Shown piece after piece: positions 30,261 through 40,019 of a DNA stretch of 64,000 nucleotides. The DNA is from a virus. Under the pieces are notes generated by a model, which did not search any database, was not told where the DNA came from, and saw only the letters and a program-made list of their open reading frames with translations. The number at the start of each line of letters is the position of its first letter. The first letter of the stretch is position 1. Made by a program: the position numbers and the translations under genes. The DNA is taken from positions 97,579 through 161,578 of the IMG/VR virus record IMGVR_UViG_3300032397_000002. One strand, 5' to 3'.

Positions 30261-30656
30261 GTGGCAAACATTCCAGTGGAATTTAGTATCAATGTCAAGG
30301 GCGAAGTCACCGGTGAGGACTTCAAGGGCGTCTTCAAGGCCGTCCCCCGTCTCAGTCACCGGGACAATCTCCGGCGTGACCAGCTCCGGCGTGACCTGCT
30401 GGGTGGGAAGCCTGAGGACGCCAGCCCTGACGCCATGAACGTCAGCTTGGTCTTCTCGAAGATTTGGGTCCACCTGGTGGAAGCCCCCAGCTGGTGGAAG
30501 GACAGCGGGAACGGAGTGAATCTCCTCGATGAGGCCCCAGTTGCTGCGGTCTACGACAACGTGGCCCGCATCGAGCGTGAGGCTATCGAGGCCGTCCAGA
30601 AGAAGTCCCAGGAGGCTTCTGAGGCCGTCAAAGAGGAATTGAAGGAGAAGCTGTGA
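30261..30656 (+). CDS. Tail assembly chaperone-like protein
   Basis: This 131-residue protein starts at GTG 30261 after CCAGGAG. A short beta N-terminus is followed by a helical region with KIWVHLVEAPSWWKDSGNGVNLLDEAPV, a W...G...L.D pattern common in tail assembly chaperones, and a charged helical tail. It lies two genes before the tape measure, where such chaperones sit. They bind the tape measure during tail assembly and are absent from the virion. Confidence 0.6.
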   Translation: MANIPVEFSINVKGEVTGEDFKGVFKAVPRLSHRDNLRRDQLRRDLLGGKPEDASPDAMNVSLVFSKIWVHLVEAPSWWKDSGNGVNLLDEAPVAAVYDNVARIEREAIEAVQKKSQEASEAVKEELKEKL

Positions 30657-30877
30657 AGAACTTCAAGGTGATAGCAGGTAAGACAGGCGCCACCACGAAG
30701 GTCTTCATCGACGGCAAGAAGGTGGGGAACTGCACCCGTCTGGTCTTTGAGGCCCAGGCTGGCGGCCTGAACAAGGTCGTCATGGAGTTCTTCCCAGTCT
30801 CTGTGGAGATTGAGAACGGCGAAGCCGGTGCGACACTGCTCCGCACGAAGCCGAGGAAGCCCAAGAAGGTTGTATGA
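30653..30877 (+). CDS. Small beta-rich tail-region protein
   Basis: A 74-residue protein starting at GTG 30653, overlapping the previous stop as GTGA. It is beta-rich (KVFIDGKKVGNCTRLVFEA) with a basic tail. Function unknown; position suggests tail assembly. Confidence 0.6.
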   Translation: MKNFKVIAGKTGATTKVFIDGKKVGNCTRLVFEAQAGGLNKVVMEFFPVSVEIENGEAGATLLRTKPRKPKKVV

Positions 30878-31413
30878 ACCACTACGACGCCCTCAAGCTC
30901 CTGGCTCTCAGGGCTGTCATGAAGCCGGATGGTGAGGCCAGTTATCGAAGTATCTGCCGCTGGTACAGCACCACTTTCCATACGCCCCTCCATCTTGTTG
31001 ATGAAATTCCCGAGGATGAAGTTTTGACGGCCTACTTCGAGTCTACCTGCGAGAACATGGAAGACCCCGAAAGACAAGACCTATTGAGCAAGCTCCTAGA
31101 AACTGATGAGGATCGGCGACGTAAAGCCCTCGCTAAAGACCTGGAAGAGGTTGAATCCTTTGAATTTGCTCGTCAGATGGCCCAAGAAGAGAAACAAAAG
31201 AGGGCCAAGGCTAAAATTGCCGATGTCAAGGTAGAAAAGAGAGTCTCTATGCTTTCTGCTGCAGATCGGCGCCCCGCCTCCTTGCCCCAAGATTCAGCCA
31301 AACCGGCATTCGAAAAATTAGAGCCAGACGTCAACATCAAGTTCGTGGGAGCAGAGGATTTTGAGAAGGAACTTGAAGGGTTTGGTAACATGACTCCCAA
31401 AGAGGGGAAGTGA
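30874..31413 (+). CDS. Tail assembly protein preceding tape measure
   Basis: This 179-residue protein starts by ATGA overlap. It opens with a helical ALRAVM, then ICRWYSTTFHTPLHLVDEIP and EDEVLTAYFES, and continues as a charged helix. Its place directly before the tape measure fits the second tail chaperone. I see no slippery site for a frameshift with the previous genes. Confidence 0.6.
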   Translation: MNHYDALKLLALRAVMKPDGEASYRSICRWYSTTFHTPLHLVDEIPEDEVLTAYFESTCENMEDPERQDLLSKLLETDEDRRRKALAKDLEEVESFEFARQMAQEEKQKRAKAKIADVKVEKRVSMLSAADRRPASLPQDSAKPAFEKLEPDVNIKFVGAEDFEKELEGFGNMTPKEGK

Positions 31414-31421
31414 CAATCTTT
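31414..31421 (+). promoter_or_regulatory. Putative late promoter element CAATCTTT before tape measure
   Basis: CAATCTTT begins directly after the previous TGA stop and lies 22 bp before the tape measure ATG. Confidence 0.55.
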
Positions 31422-31443
31422 CAGGTACTCCCCGAGGTCTAAG

Positions 31444-33960
31444 ATGGCAGACTCTAAGCAAATCAAATTCCAGTTCGTAGTTGACCAGGGCAGCGCCCGC
31501 GAAGTCAACCGAGTTCTTGATGAGATGATCAAAAAGGCCCAGGACCTCGGCAAAGCCTTGCAAGGGGTCGGTGGCGGTGGCGGTGGTATTTTGGGTGGGG
31601 TCAGAGCGGGCTCTGGGACTCCCAGCTCTCAGAGCACGCTTGCTGGCCGTGGTGGCTCTGCCAGCCAGAGGGGCGGGACCTTCACTCAGATTCTCGGTGG
31701 TAGTGCTGATGGCTTCAAGAAGCTGGCGTCAGAAAGCGGCGCGGCCATGAAGGCCATGACCGACTCCCTTCAACGGGCAGCCAGTCAGCAACAGAGCGCA
31801 GTCGATAAGCTCTCGAAGGAGCTGGACGCCCTTGCCAAGATGTACGACAAGGTCGGCGGTAAAGCCAGCGGCGCTTTCGGCGAGAAGCTCCAGGGCCTGA
31901 TCCTCAACAAGGCCCAAGAAGTTCAAGACTCCAGACGAGAGCTGAGCAAGCTTCGCCAGATGGAGGGGGACCAGATGGCTGGCCCCCGGGATGACACCGT
32001 CATTCCTGGGGAAGCGAAGAGAGGCTTCGGCGGGCGCATGAAGGATGCCTACGCCCAAGGCGGCGTGCGAGGGCTCATGGGTGCCGAGATGGCGCCTGGA
32101 TTCGGTGGTGGGCGCTTCGGCATGTCAGGGGTCGGGACTATCGGTCAGGCATTGGCCCTGGCTGCGGTCGGCAAGTGGGGCTACGACGAGGTTCGTGAAG
32201 GCGGTGGGGGCATCTTCTCCAGCGATCCCAACAACGCCGGCCAGGGGGCCATGGACCTTCGGGCCAAGTCTCGGCGGGGCAAGCTGCTCAACAGCCGGAT
32301 TGACGCACTCCGTGGCGGCGACATCTCTCAGTTGATCGTCCGAGAGGATATTGCAAGGGACTCGGCCACCGAGAAGTACTACCAGCAGCAGATGGATGCC
32401 GCTTCAACCGCAGAGGCCTACGCCAAGGGCGGTATGGAAGGTCTCGGCAAGCTTCCCCTCATCAAGCAGGCCCTCGGGTTGGTCGGCAAGGGTGGCGGCG
32501 AAGGAACAGCTCTTGAGGGGCTCACCACTGCAGAGATCCAGAGCAAACTCCTGGAGAACATCCAGTCTGTCGAGGCAAAACAGTCGGACAACGTTGACAC
32601 GCACCAGCGCCTCAAAGACTTTCAGTACTACCAGAGCAGCCTTGGTAGTCGCACCAATGCTCAAAGAGTGATGGGCCTGACCCTGCACGGCAAAGACGGT
32701 CGTGGTGGGCCGCAAGGGACCTACGGCAATCTGGCCGGCTGGGCGACGGAGCAAGCTCTCAATCCCGACCAGGTGGTCAGCAACTTTGGCAGCCTCCGAA
32801 TGATGGGGGGCTCGAAGTTTGCTGGTCAGATGGCTAAGTACGAGACCCTATCACAAGCTGGCGGCTATAGCGGTTTCGGCCAGCTCGCAGCCCATGCCCA
32901 GGGTGGTGGTGGTACCGCACAGCAGGCCTTCCAGTTGGCCCGTGGTGCCTTAGGCGGTGGCATTGCTACCGGAGCTGGCATGCAGCTCGGCGGGTTGATG
33001 TTCGGGTACAACCCGCTCGGTACTACGAGCGGTGAAGGCCTTCTGGCCGCATCCCAGATGGGGATCGATTGGAAGTCCCTGAACGAAGGCCAGCAGTTCA
33101 ATAAGGTCCAGGCGCTCGGTGGAGGGATGAAAGGCCTCAATGCCGTTGCCACCGGCACGCTTGACAACGAGTCTCTGGGCGCCAGTGTGCTCAGCGCCAA
33201 ACGCATCTTGGGGCAGGACACCACCAACCCCAACCGTCTGGGCACCCGTGCTATCGACTATCTAGCCAGTGGAATGGACCTGAAGCAGATGTATGACATT
33301 GGGCAACGTGGCGGCAAGATGACAGACAAGATGGATGTCTACGGAATTGGTCGAAGCGATGTTCGCCAACAGTTTTCGGCCAAAATCTCTTCACTATTTA
33401 AGTCTCAGCTGGACGATCCAGCGGTAGCACCTGGCTTGAAGAAGCTCATCGGCGGCTTGGATGCTGACGCTGCCAGCGTGGCGGCTGGAGGGCCCGAAGG
33501 TAACACCCTCCAAAGGCTGCTCGGAAAGGGGAAGGGATCGCTCTCGGCTGCCGAGAAAAAACAAATCAACGTAGCTCTGTCCAACCGAACGGGCATGGGT
33601 GGAGAGGAGGCTGAGGCAGCACGCGAGGTGCTCGGCGGCTTCGGACTTGGAATCAAGAACTACAAGATCAAGACGGGAGACGCTCTCGGAGCCAAGCTGT
33701 CTGGGCCTGAGCAGGCTTCAGCAGCCGCTGCTGCTGAAGAGGTTCGGCTTCGAGAGGCGGGGCTCAAGACCGATGACCCGACCGCGAAGATCAAGGGGGG
33801 CCATGAAGCGGCCAAGGCGCAGAAGGACTTCGGCTCGAATCTAGGCGCTGAGGTGTCCGACGTAGCTGCGCATCTTGCCAGGCTCGCAACTGCCATCTCA
33901 AAGGCCACTGAAAAGATCGAAGGAAAGAGCGGGATGCGAGAGAAGGCCACGGGCGGGTAA
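31444..33960 (+). CDS. Tape measure protein
   Basis: This 838-residue protein follows the chaperone-like genes and precedes the hub, the usual place for the tape measure, which sets tail length. It has an N-terminal helix (SAREVNRVLDEMIKKAQDLGKAL in part), a run of Gly at about 42-50, long Ala/Gly/Lys/Gln-rich helical stretches and an Ala-rich C-terminus. By the rough rule of 0.15 nm per residue it would give a tail near 125 nm. No lytic domain is visible. Confidence 0.8.
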   Translation: MADSKQIKFQFVVDQGSAREVNRVLDEMIKKAQDLGKALQGVGGGGGGILGGVRAGSGTPSSQSTLAGRGGSASQRGGTFTQILGGSADGFKKLASESGAAMKAMTDSLQRAASQQQSAVDKLSKELDALAKMYDKVGGKASGAFGEKLQGLILNKAQEVQDSRRELSKLRQMEGDQMAGPRDDTVIPGEAKRGFGGRMKDAYAQGGVRGLMGAEMAPGFGGGRFGMSGVGTIGQALALAAVGKWGYDEVREGGGGIFSSDPNNAGQGAMDLRAKSRRGKLLNSRIDALRGGDISQLIVREDIARDSATEKYYQQQMDAASTAEAYAKGGMEGLGKLPLIKQALGLVGKGGGEGTALEGLTTAEIQSKLLENIQSVEAKQSDNVDTHQRLKDFQYYQSSLGSRTNAQRVMGLTLHGKDGRGGPQGTYGNLAGWATEQALNPDQVVSNFGSLRMMGGSKFAGQMAKYETLSQAGGYSGFGQLAAHAQGGGGTAQQAFQLARGALGGGIATGAGMQLGGLMFGYNPLGTTSGEGLLAASQMGIDWKSLNEGQQFNKVQALGGGMKGLNAVATGTLDNESLGASVLSAKRILGQDTTNPNRLGTRAIDYLASGMDLKQMYDIGQRGGKMTDKMDVYGIGRSDVRQQFSAKISSLFKSQLDDPAVAPGLKKLIGGLDADAASVAAGGPEGNTLQRLLGKGKGSLSAAEKKQINVALSNRTGMGGEEAEAAREVLGGFGLGIKNYKIKTGDALGAKLSGPEQASAAAAAEEVRLREAGLKTDDPTAKIKGGHEAAKAQKDFGSNLGAEVSDVAAHLARLATAISKATEKIEGKSGMREKATGG

Positions 33961-33966
33961 GAATTC

Positions 33967-35742
33967 ATGAGCTTCAATATCAGCAATGAGTACGAAAGTC
34001 AGGACTACCTGTCCCTCAATCCGCATTGGATTGTGGTTGTGCTGCCTTTGAAGTTTCCGGTTACCTACAAAAGAAGCTCGGCCACCTCGTTCAGTCAAGA
34101 CTACTCGCAAGCGGTTGCACTTCAGGCCGCCGTAATACTGACCAGCGAGGTCCAGTCAATCGGCGTCAGCTCCACCAAAGGCAATCATGTTGGCTCACTG
34201 AATGCTACCCTGTTCCCGGACAAAGAGTTCCTGTCTATCATCAACCCGGGCGACTATGTTTTTTGTTGGATGATGAACGACGAAGAGACCTTCAGAGATG
34301 TGATAGACAAACTGAAGAAGGTTACCGGCCACGAAGTGGGTGATGCGCCCAACGGTTTCCGAGACGGACTCAAATTCTACGGGAGAGTGAACTCAATCAG
34401 GGAGCAGGTTCAACAGTTCCCTGATGGTCGACGGCAAGCCCGTTTCCTCATGAATGCGAACAGCTTCACCGAGCTGGACGCGACCTTCTTCTACGAAGAG
34501 CACCTCTCTTTGCTGCAGGCTGGCCCAGCCACTCAGATCAAGAAAATGAACCTGGAGATCGACAAGATCTTCGACGACTCCACAGGCGAGGCGGGTATCA
34601 TTCCCAATCAGATGATTGTATCGCTGATTGACGTATTCCTCGGAAAGGGGGTCCAGAAAAATCTTGGAAGTGGTCAAGAGGACCCCGCACTCAAATCGAC
34701 CTTTGGTACCGAGGGGGACTACGCCCACATCGTTCCAGAGCTGGTTGGGGCCATTCTCAACAAGCCTGACGTCTCCACCCGCATCCAGAAGACCGCAGAC
34801 ATCATCGAGGTGGTCCACGGAATTCAGCACTACAGCGACTCGGCTGCGCAGGAGTTCGGAACAAAAGACTCCAAGACCCTCTACGAGTCCTTTGCTCCCA
34901 CCGGTACGAATCAGACTAGTAGCCGCAGGTTCACGGGCGAGAATCTCCTTGGAAGAAACACCCCGGTCCCACCCACCCTCACGAATAAGCCCCTGTGGGC
35001 CGTATTGAATGACTACCTGAATCCGTCCTGCAATGAGATGTACGCAACCCTGAGGGCCAACACAGAAGGCAAGGTGGTCCCAACAGTGATTGTCCGTCAG
35101 ATGCCCTTCACTACTGACGCCTACACCCAGGCTAACGTAGCTGCCACCTACTTTCAAGAGCTGCCCCGCTGGAAGGTGCCGGAGATTATCGTCAGGGACG
35201 CTGACATTGGGCGCTCCGACGCTCTTCGATTCAACTTCGTTCACATCTATGGCACATCAGACACTATCGGTGCCAGGAACGCTACCCAGCAGATCGTAGA
35301 CGCGCCTCCTTACGCAGATCCACTCGACATCGCTCGATCAGGCCTCAGGCCGTTCATGATGACCGTGCCCTGCTGGGTCAATGAGACCAGGGAGGAGCAA
35401 GGCCCCAAGAAGTGGATGACTTTGGCGTCCGACTTCATCATGGGCCAGCAAATGACGCTGACTGGCATCCTACATACCGTCGGCATTCAGACCCCCGTTT
35501 GTGTTGGGGACAACCTGGAGTGGGATGGAAACCTGTACCATATCGAATCCATCAGTCACTCCTGTCAGGTCTCATCGGATGGGAAGAAAAACTTCAGCAC
35601 CACCCTCGGCCTGACCCACGGGATGGGCATCGACACCTTTCAGTCTGGCGACTCCACAGACCTCCGCCTGTACGCAAGGGTAGATTCCACTAAAGAAGAG
35701 TCAACTTTTATTCCGAAGCTCACGGTTGAGAGAAAAGACTAA
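33967..35742 (+). CDS. Baseplate hub protein
   Basis: This 591-residue protein lies between the tape measure and the spike and has the character of gp27/gpD-type hub proteins: N-terminal beta domain with LFPDKEFLSIINPGDYVFCWMM (in outline), then a helical middle and a C-terminal beta domain (VCVGDNLEWDGNLYHIESISHSC). It would link the tail tube to the spike. Stop and next ATG overlap as TAATG. Family assignment rests on context plus pattern. Confidence 0.7.
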   Translation: MSFNISNEYESQDYLSLNPHWIVVVLPLKFPVTYKRSSATSFSQDYSQAVALQAAVILTSEVQSIGVSSTKGNHVGSLNATLFPDKEFLSIINPGDYVFCWMMNDEETFRDVIDKLKKVTGHEVGDAPNGFRDGLKFYGRVNSIREQVQQFPDGRRQARFLMNANSFTELDATFFYEEHLSLLQAGPATQIKKMNLEIDKIFDDSTGEAGIIPNQMIVSLIDVFLGKGVQKNLGSGQEDPALKSTFGTEGDYAHIVPELVGAILNKPDVSTRIQKTADIIEVVHGIQHYSDSAAQEFGTKDSKTLYESFAPTGTNQTSSRRFTGENLLGRNTPVPPTLTNKPLWAVLNDYLNPSCNEMYATLRANTEGKVVPTVIVRQMPFTTDAYTQANVAATYFQELPRWKVPEIIVRDADIGRSDALRFNFVHIYGTSDTIGARNATQQIVDAPPYADPLDIARSGLRPFMMTVPCWVNETREEQGPKKWMTLASDFIMGQQMTLTGILHTVGIQTPVCVGDNLEWDGNLYHIESISHSCQVSSDGKKNFSTTLGLTHGMGIDTFQSGDSTDLRLYARVDSTKEESTFIPKLTVERKD

Positions 35743-36860
35743 TGATCGACAACACCATCATACCCTGCTACTTCAACACCGAAACGCGGGGGGCTCCTCA
35801 GTCTACAGAGAGCATGAACAATCTGGCCATGAGGATCGGTGAGGTCAAGGCTATCTTCTACCCAGACGACAAGAAGAATATCTCGGGTAAGTTGGTTGAG
35901 TATACGGTGGAGGTTCTCCAGCAGGACGGGAGTTCGACCATGTCGTCCACCCTCTATCACGGATGTGTCGTCAGTCATCTCTTTGGCGGAGTAGCAGACC
36001 GCATCAACTACACGCTACGCCCCGCTGAGAAACAGAACGGCGGTGAGAAGAAGACCGGCGGTGCTGGAGTTGGGTCTAAGGTGCTGCTCCTGTGCATCAA
36101 TGGCAACAAGACGAACGCTGTCATCATCGGGGGATTGCCAGACCTGGACAGCTCCGAAGACGACAAGAAGGACGACGGGCACAACCTCGCGTTCGAATTC
36201 AATGGCGTTCAGATTGGGGTCAACAAGGACGGTGAGCTGCGGATTCGCTACCGTGGTCAGACGAAAGTAGATGGAACCCTGGGCGACAATGCCAACGCCG
36301 ATGCAGAAGGTAGCACTGTCATCTTCAACAAAGATGGCGACATCAAGTTGTACACCAAGGACGAGAAGCAGTTCATCCACCTGAACCACAAGGACAAGAA
36401 GCTCGAAATCCTGGCTGATGAAGAGTGGAACGTCAAGGTCAACAAGAAGCTCATCTTCGAGGCTGGCGACGACATCAGTATCACCGGTAAGAAGGCCTGC
36501 AGCATCGAAATTACCGACAACATCACCATGAAGTCGAAGGGCGTCCTGGTTGGTGACGCCACTGACGCCTGGCTCCTGGCCAACAAGTACCGAGACGCCG
36601 AGACCCAGATGTTGAAACAAATCAGCACCGCCATGCAGACGCTCATGAGTCTCATTCAGACGGCCGCCATCAGCCTGACTGCAGCTGCAGCCGCCAATGC
36701 CCCTCCAATCGTTGGTGGAGCCATTGCGGCAACCCCATTTGCTGCAGCCGGCACAGCCCTCACGAGCGCCGCCCCAATCTTCATGCAGGTGTCCACTGCC
36801 ATCGAATCATTCGAGGCCCAGGCGTCCACCTACCTCTCAACTAAGAACAAGAACGACTAG
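35742..36860 (+). CDS. Baseplate spike protein (gpV/gp5-like)
   Basis: This 372-residue protein has an N-terminal OB-like domain (MRIGEVKAIFYPDDKK, then GSKVLLLCINGNKTNAVIIGGL at about 105-127) as in gpV and VgrG spikes, then repeating short strands (about 145-270: GVQIGVNKDGELRI, STVIFNKDGDIKL, IHLNHKDKKLEIL, MKSKGVLVG) that would form a triple beta-helix needle. A hydrophobic Ala-rich helical C-terminus is unusual for a spike and could be an anchor or chaperone-like tail. Confidence 0.75.
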   Translation: MIDNTIIPCYFNTETRGAPQSTESMNNLAMRIGEVKAIFYPDDKKNISGKLVEYTVEVLQQDGSSTMSSTLYHGCVVSHLFGGVADRINYTLRPAEKQNGGEKKTGGAGVGSKVLLLCINGNKTNAVIIGGLPDLDSSEDDKKDDGHNLAFEFNGVQIGVNKDGELRIRYRGQTKVDGTLGDNANADAEGSTVIFNKDGDIKLYTKDEKQFIHLNHKDKKLEILADEEWNVKVNKKLIFEAGDDISITGKKACSIEITDNITMKSKGVLVGDATDAWLLANKYRDAETQMLKQISTAMQTLMSLIQTAAISLTAAAAANAPPIVGGAIAATPFAAAGTALTSAAPIFMQVSTAIESFEAQASTYLSTKNKND

Positions 36861-36863
36861 CCC

Positions 36864-37433
36864 ATGGCCGCCCTCATACTCACCACCCTTCAGTCTCAGT
36901 TCATGACCTCTCTTGAGGCCCCGCTCCTCAGCGCCTTTGGCGATGGCGTCGTGTTACCTGGAGGGAATCCAGCTAGCATTGCTGGATTCAAGGGCTTCAA
37001 CGACCTCAGCGCCGACCAAAAGCTCACCGCCTTGAATGGCATGAAGTCGACCTTCGCCCCCCTGATAGCGAAGCTGGTTGCAGACGAGACACCAGTCTAC
37101 ACCGAGGTCACATTCCAGAATGGGTTTTCAGCTTGGGGAGATGGGAACTATGGTGCTGGCACGGTGCGGTACTACAAGGACCCACGGGGGTATGTCCATG
37201 TCCACGGCCTCGTGAGAGCCCCCTCAACTGGCACCCTTCGGTACGCCATCATGTTTTACCTACCGGCAGGTTTTCAGCCAGTCAATGGTGATTCTCGAAT
37301 CTTCGCTTGTGCAATGAACGAAACTCTCGCCGCGAACATCGAGGTCAGTTGGAGTGGTAGTGTGAGGTCACTCACTGACATTTCTTACGGCGCCTGGATT
37401 TCTCTCGACTTCAGTTTCTACGCTGGAGGGTAA
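36864..37433 (+). CDS. Small tail fibre tip-like protein
   Basis: This 189-residue protein has a helical N-terminal 75 residues and a C-terminal beta domain with GYVHVHGLVRAPSTG, then IMFYLPAGFQP, the pattern of receptor-binding tips in many tail fibres. It sits between spike and wedge genes, so it may attach to the baseplate. The TAA stop is part of the next TAATCTTT element. Confidence 0.6.
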   Translation: MAALILTTLQSQFMTSLEAPLLSAFGDGVVLPGGNPASIAGFKGFNDLSADQKLTALNGMKSTFAPLIAKLVADETPVYTEVTFQNGFSAWGDGNYGAGTVRYYKDPRGYVHVHGLVRAPSTGTLRYAIMFYLPAGFQPVNGDSRIFACAMNETLAANIEVSWSGSVRSLTDISYGAWISLDFSFYAGG

Positions 37434-37438
37434 TCTTT
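37431..37438 (+). promoter_or_regulatory. Putative late promoter element TAATCTTT, leaderless spacing
   Basis: TAATCTTT includes the previous stop codon and ends 5 bp before the ATG at 37444. If it is a -10-like element, transcription would start at the start codon. Confidence 0.55.
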
Positions 37439-37443
37439 AGGCC

Positions 37444-39969
37444 ATGGCATCAGACATCTTCAGACCCATACCCCAGATTCAGCTAGAACAAGCCGTAAAG
37501 TCAAACATCGACATTCGAGATGATGCCGGCGACTTCAAGGACGCCTTCTGGGATTATTCGGACCTCCGTGCCACTGCCAACTACTGGAGCCATCGTCTTC
37601 CTTACCGGCTCAAGGTCTGGAAGAGGGTCGATGGAAACTGGACCAACACAAGTCCATTCACATCGTTCATTCTTCCAATTCCACCGGAAAGTCTCACCGT
37701 TAGCGTTCCCTATGCCATCACCACGACTGTAACCCTTGGCGGCATCGTTGAGGAACACAACGGTGCACCACTGAGAACCATCGTCATCAGTGGCACCACC
37801 GGGGTGACACCTCTCCGTGGCACTGCCATGTCGGAAGCAATTGCAAACCGTGGGGCTTCCAGCATTCCAGCGTCCATTTTTGCTGGCACCCTTAGTGGTG
37901 TCAGCTCTTTGGCGTCGAGTGTTGAACAGCTCGGAACCGGAAACGGAAAAACCGGCGCTCTCATCGATACCAATTTGGATGAAACCAAAGACAGTAGCGG
38001 CTACATGCAGTTCAAGCTTCTGCAACGCTTCCTTGAAGCCTACATCGCTCTCAAAAAGACGTCCAAGGGGAGAGACTACGTCTTGGTTTTCGAGATGTGG
38101 AAAGACGCAGAGATGTACTTCGTGACGCCGGTGAGTTTTGAACTGCGAAGGTCGACTGCCAGTCCACTTGAGTACCAGTACTCAATCATCATGAAGGCCT
38201 GGAAGCGTCAGAATCCTGGGGTGTACAAGACCGCCGCATTTGATAACCCGATTGTCGCCAAGGACCTAAACAACCTAGCCAAGGCAATGAACTCTCTGGA
38301 GCTTGCCAGGGGCGTTCTTGAGGGGGCAAGGAAAGTCCTGACCGGAATTCGAGCGGACATCAACGAAAGTTTGTTCACTCCCATCAGAGAGAGCGTCTTG
38401 TTTGTCAAGGACATCTTGGGGGTAGCCCTGACCGCTGTCGATCTCCCGTCAAATATCATCTCAGACATGAAGGGGCCCATCGCAGCAGCTTCTGGGGTCG
38501 CTGGAACACTCAAAGAGTTCGGTGGGGTCGGGAATCGTCTGAAGAATGCTGGAGAGGGGCTGGTCAATGCAGCCAAAGACATGGCTCAGGCCTTTCAGAA
38601 CCTCAGCATCAGTAGCGGGGCCTCTCAGACCGGCTCTCCAGACCAGCAGGATAGCGGCAGCAACCAGCAGTCTTTGGAAGACGGAAGCCCGGCCCACAAG
38701 GGGGCTGCTAACCCAGACGACAACTTCGAGTTTTTCAAGACTATCAAACCGGGTACGTTGAACCTGTCTCCCCATACTCAGAAGAAAATCACCGATGAAA
38801 AACTTCGTGTCCGCAAGCTCAAGCGAGAAGACTTCGAGGCTCGCAGAGACCTCATTGCGGGCACCCTCACTGATTTTCAAGACTCCATCGGTCTTGGCAA
38901 TGCCACCTACACGAGAATCTACGGTCTAACCCCCAAGACCCAGCTCCGGGAGGCCAGCGAGTCCGACTTCGATGTCATCTTCGCCTTGAACGCTACGGTC
39001 ATTGAGATGAACCGCCTCGCTGCCAGCTCGAACATCAACCGAGACGAGGTTTCAGCCATTGACTACATCGCTGGCCTGGCTTCCAGGTCGGGGATTGCCT
39101 TCAAGACGCCCAAGTCGAAGTTCTTGGTCCCGTTCCCCTACGGCCACACCCTTGAGCAGATCAGCAAGATGTACCTTGGGACCGAAGACAGGTGGCATGA
39201 AATTGCCGCTCTGAACGGCCTCCTTGCCCCCTACGTGGACGAAACAGGCTTCACCCTCCCCCTCCTCACGAATGGCAACGGAAACACCGTCACGGTCAGC
39301 GATGGCTCGAAATTGTTCGTGAATCAGCCTGTTTGGATTAGCAGTACGGCTGTCGGGCGCATCAAGCAGCGCATCACCAAAATTGAGCCCCTGAGCCCCG
39401 GCTTGGTGGCTGTGACCATGACGGGCGACAGCACCTTGAGCCAATTCACCGTGGGAGCCGGCGCCGCAATCCAAGCCTTCCTTCCCAACACCGTGAATTC
39501 ACAGCAATCGCTCTTCATTCCAAGTGACGAAGAGGTTGTTGAAGAGGACTACCGGCTCAAGTCGGTGCCCGGTGTCGACCATTTCGACCCCCTCCTGAGG
39601 GTTGGTGGCATCGATTTGCTCTTGACTCAGTCTGGAGACCTGGTCATCACCCCAGATGGTGACACACGCCTGGCTGTAGGCCTCACGAACATTGTTCAGA
39701 AGGTGCGGCTGGTCATTGACACGACGCGAGGTAGCCTTCTGCACCACCCAGACTACGGTTTCCCTTCCATTCTGGGTGAAAGTACGGCCGACGTCAGCGC
39801 CACCGACCTCCTGAAAATCTGCAAGGACCTTTTTCGAGATGACCCCACCTTCACTGGGGTTGAGTCTGCAGCAATCTTGAAGGACGGGCCGGTCTGTAAA
39901 ATCACCCTCTCGGTGGGGATTGCCGGCACTCAGCAGGTCATCCCCATCACTGTAGAGATCCCCCGGTAA
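37444..39969 (+). CDS. Fused baseplate protein: N-terminal domain, LysM/gp53-like and gp25-like domains
   Basis: This 841-residue protein joins functions that are usually separate. The N-terminal part (about 70-270) has TVSVPYAITTTVTLGGIVEEH, common in LysM-type baseplate proteins. FPYGHTLEQISKMYLGTEDRWHEIA at about 562-586 is a LysM/gp53-like unit. The C-terminus (about 710-841, RVGGIDLLL to ITVEIPR, with HPDYGFPS) is gp25-like, the conserved wedge component that starts sheath assembly. The gene lies just before the gp6/J-like wedge gene, matching the gp25-gp6 order of contractile systems. Confidence 0.75.
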   Translation: MASDIFRPIPQIQLEQAVKSNIDIRDDAGDFKDAFWDYSDLRATANYWSHRLPYRLKVWKRVDGNWTNTSPFTSFILPIPPESLTVSVPYAITTTVTLGGIVEEHNGAPLRTIVISGTTGVTPLRGTAMSEAIANRGASSIPASIFAGTLSGVSSLASSVEQLGTGNGKTGALIDTNLDETKDSSGYMQFKLLQRFLEAYIALKKTSKGRDYVLVFEMWKDAEMYFVTPVSFELRRSTASPLEYQYSIIMKAWKRQNPGVYKTAAFDNPIVAKDLNNLAKAMNSLELARGVLEGARKVLTGIRADINESLFTPIRESVLFVKDILGVALTAVDLPSNIISDMKGPIAAASGVAGTLKEFGGVGNRLKNAGEGLVNAAKDMAQAFQNLSISSGASQTGSPDQQDSGSNQQSLEDGSPAHKGAANPDDNFEFFKTIKPGTLNLSPHTQKKITDEKLRVRKLKREDFEARRDLIAGTLTDFQDSIGLGNATYTRIYGLTPKTQLREASESDFDVIFALNATVIEMNRLAASSNINRDEVSAIDYIAGLASRSGIAFKTPKSKFLVPFPYGHTLEQISKMYLGTEDRWHEIAALNGLLAPYVDETGFTLPLLTNGNGNTVTVSDGSKLFVNQPVWISSTAVGRIKQRITKIEPLSPGLVAVTMTGDSTLSQFTVGAGAAIQAFLPNTVNSQQSLFIPSDEEVVEEDYRLKSVPGVDHFDPLLRVGGIDLLLTQSGDLVITPDGDTRLAVGLTNIVQKVRLVIDTTRGSLLHHPDYGFPSILGESTADVSATDLLKICKDLFRDDPTFTGVESAAILKDGPVCKITLSVGIAGTQQVIPITVEIPR

Positions 39970-39976
39970 GCGCCGG

Positions 39977-39984
39977 CAATCTTT
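39977..39984 (+). promoter_or_regulatory. Putative late promoter element CAATCTTT before wedge gene
   Basis: CAATCTTT lies 7 bp after the previous stop and 35 bp before the ATG at 40020. A TATAAT hexamer follows at 39994-39999 but has no -35 partner. Confidence 0.55.
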
Positions 39985-40019
39985 GCCGTAGGGTATAATC
40001 TCCACAGGGATTCAAACTC

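Noticed and set aside
30630-30660. Possible programmed frameshift between tail chaperone genes
   Set aside because: No slippery heptamer seen, and the second gene has its own GTG overlapping the stop.
36775-36782. CAATCTTC inside the spike gene
   Set aside because: No start codon with a ribosome site follows in a new frame; consistent with the few copies expected by chance.
39994-39999. TATAAT hexamer before the wedge gene
   Set aside because: No -35 box at 17 bp; the CAATCTTT element just upstream matches the pattern of other units better.
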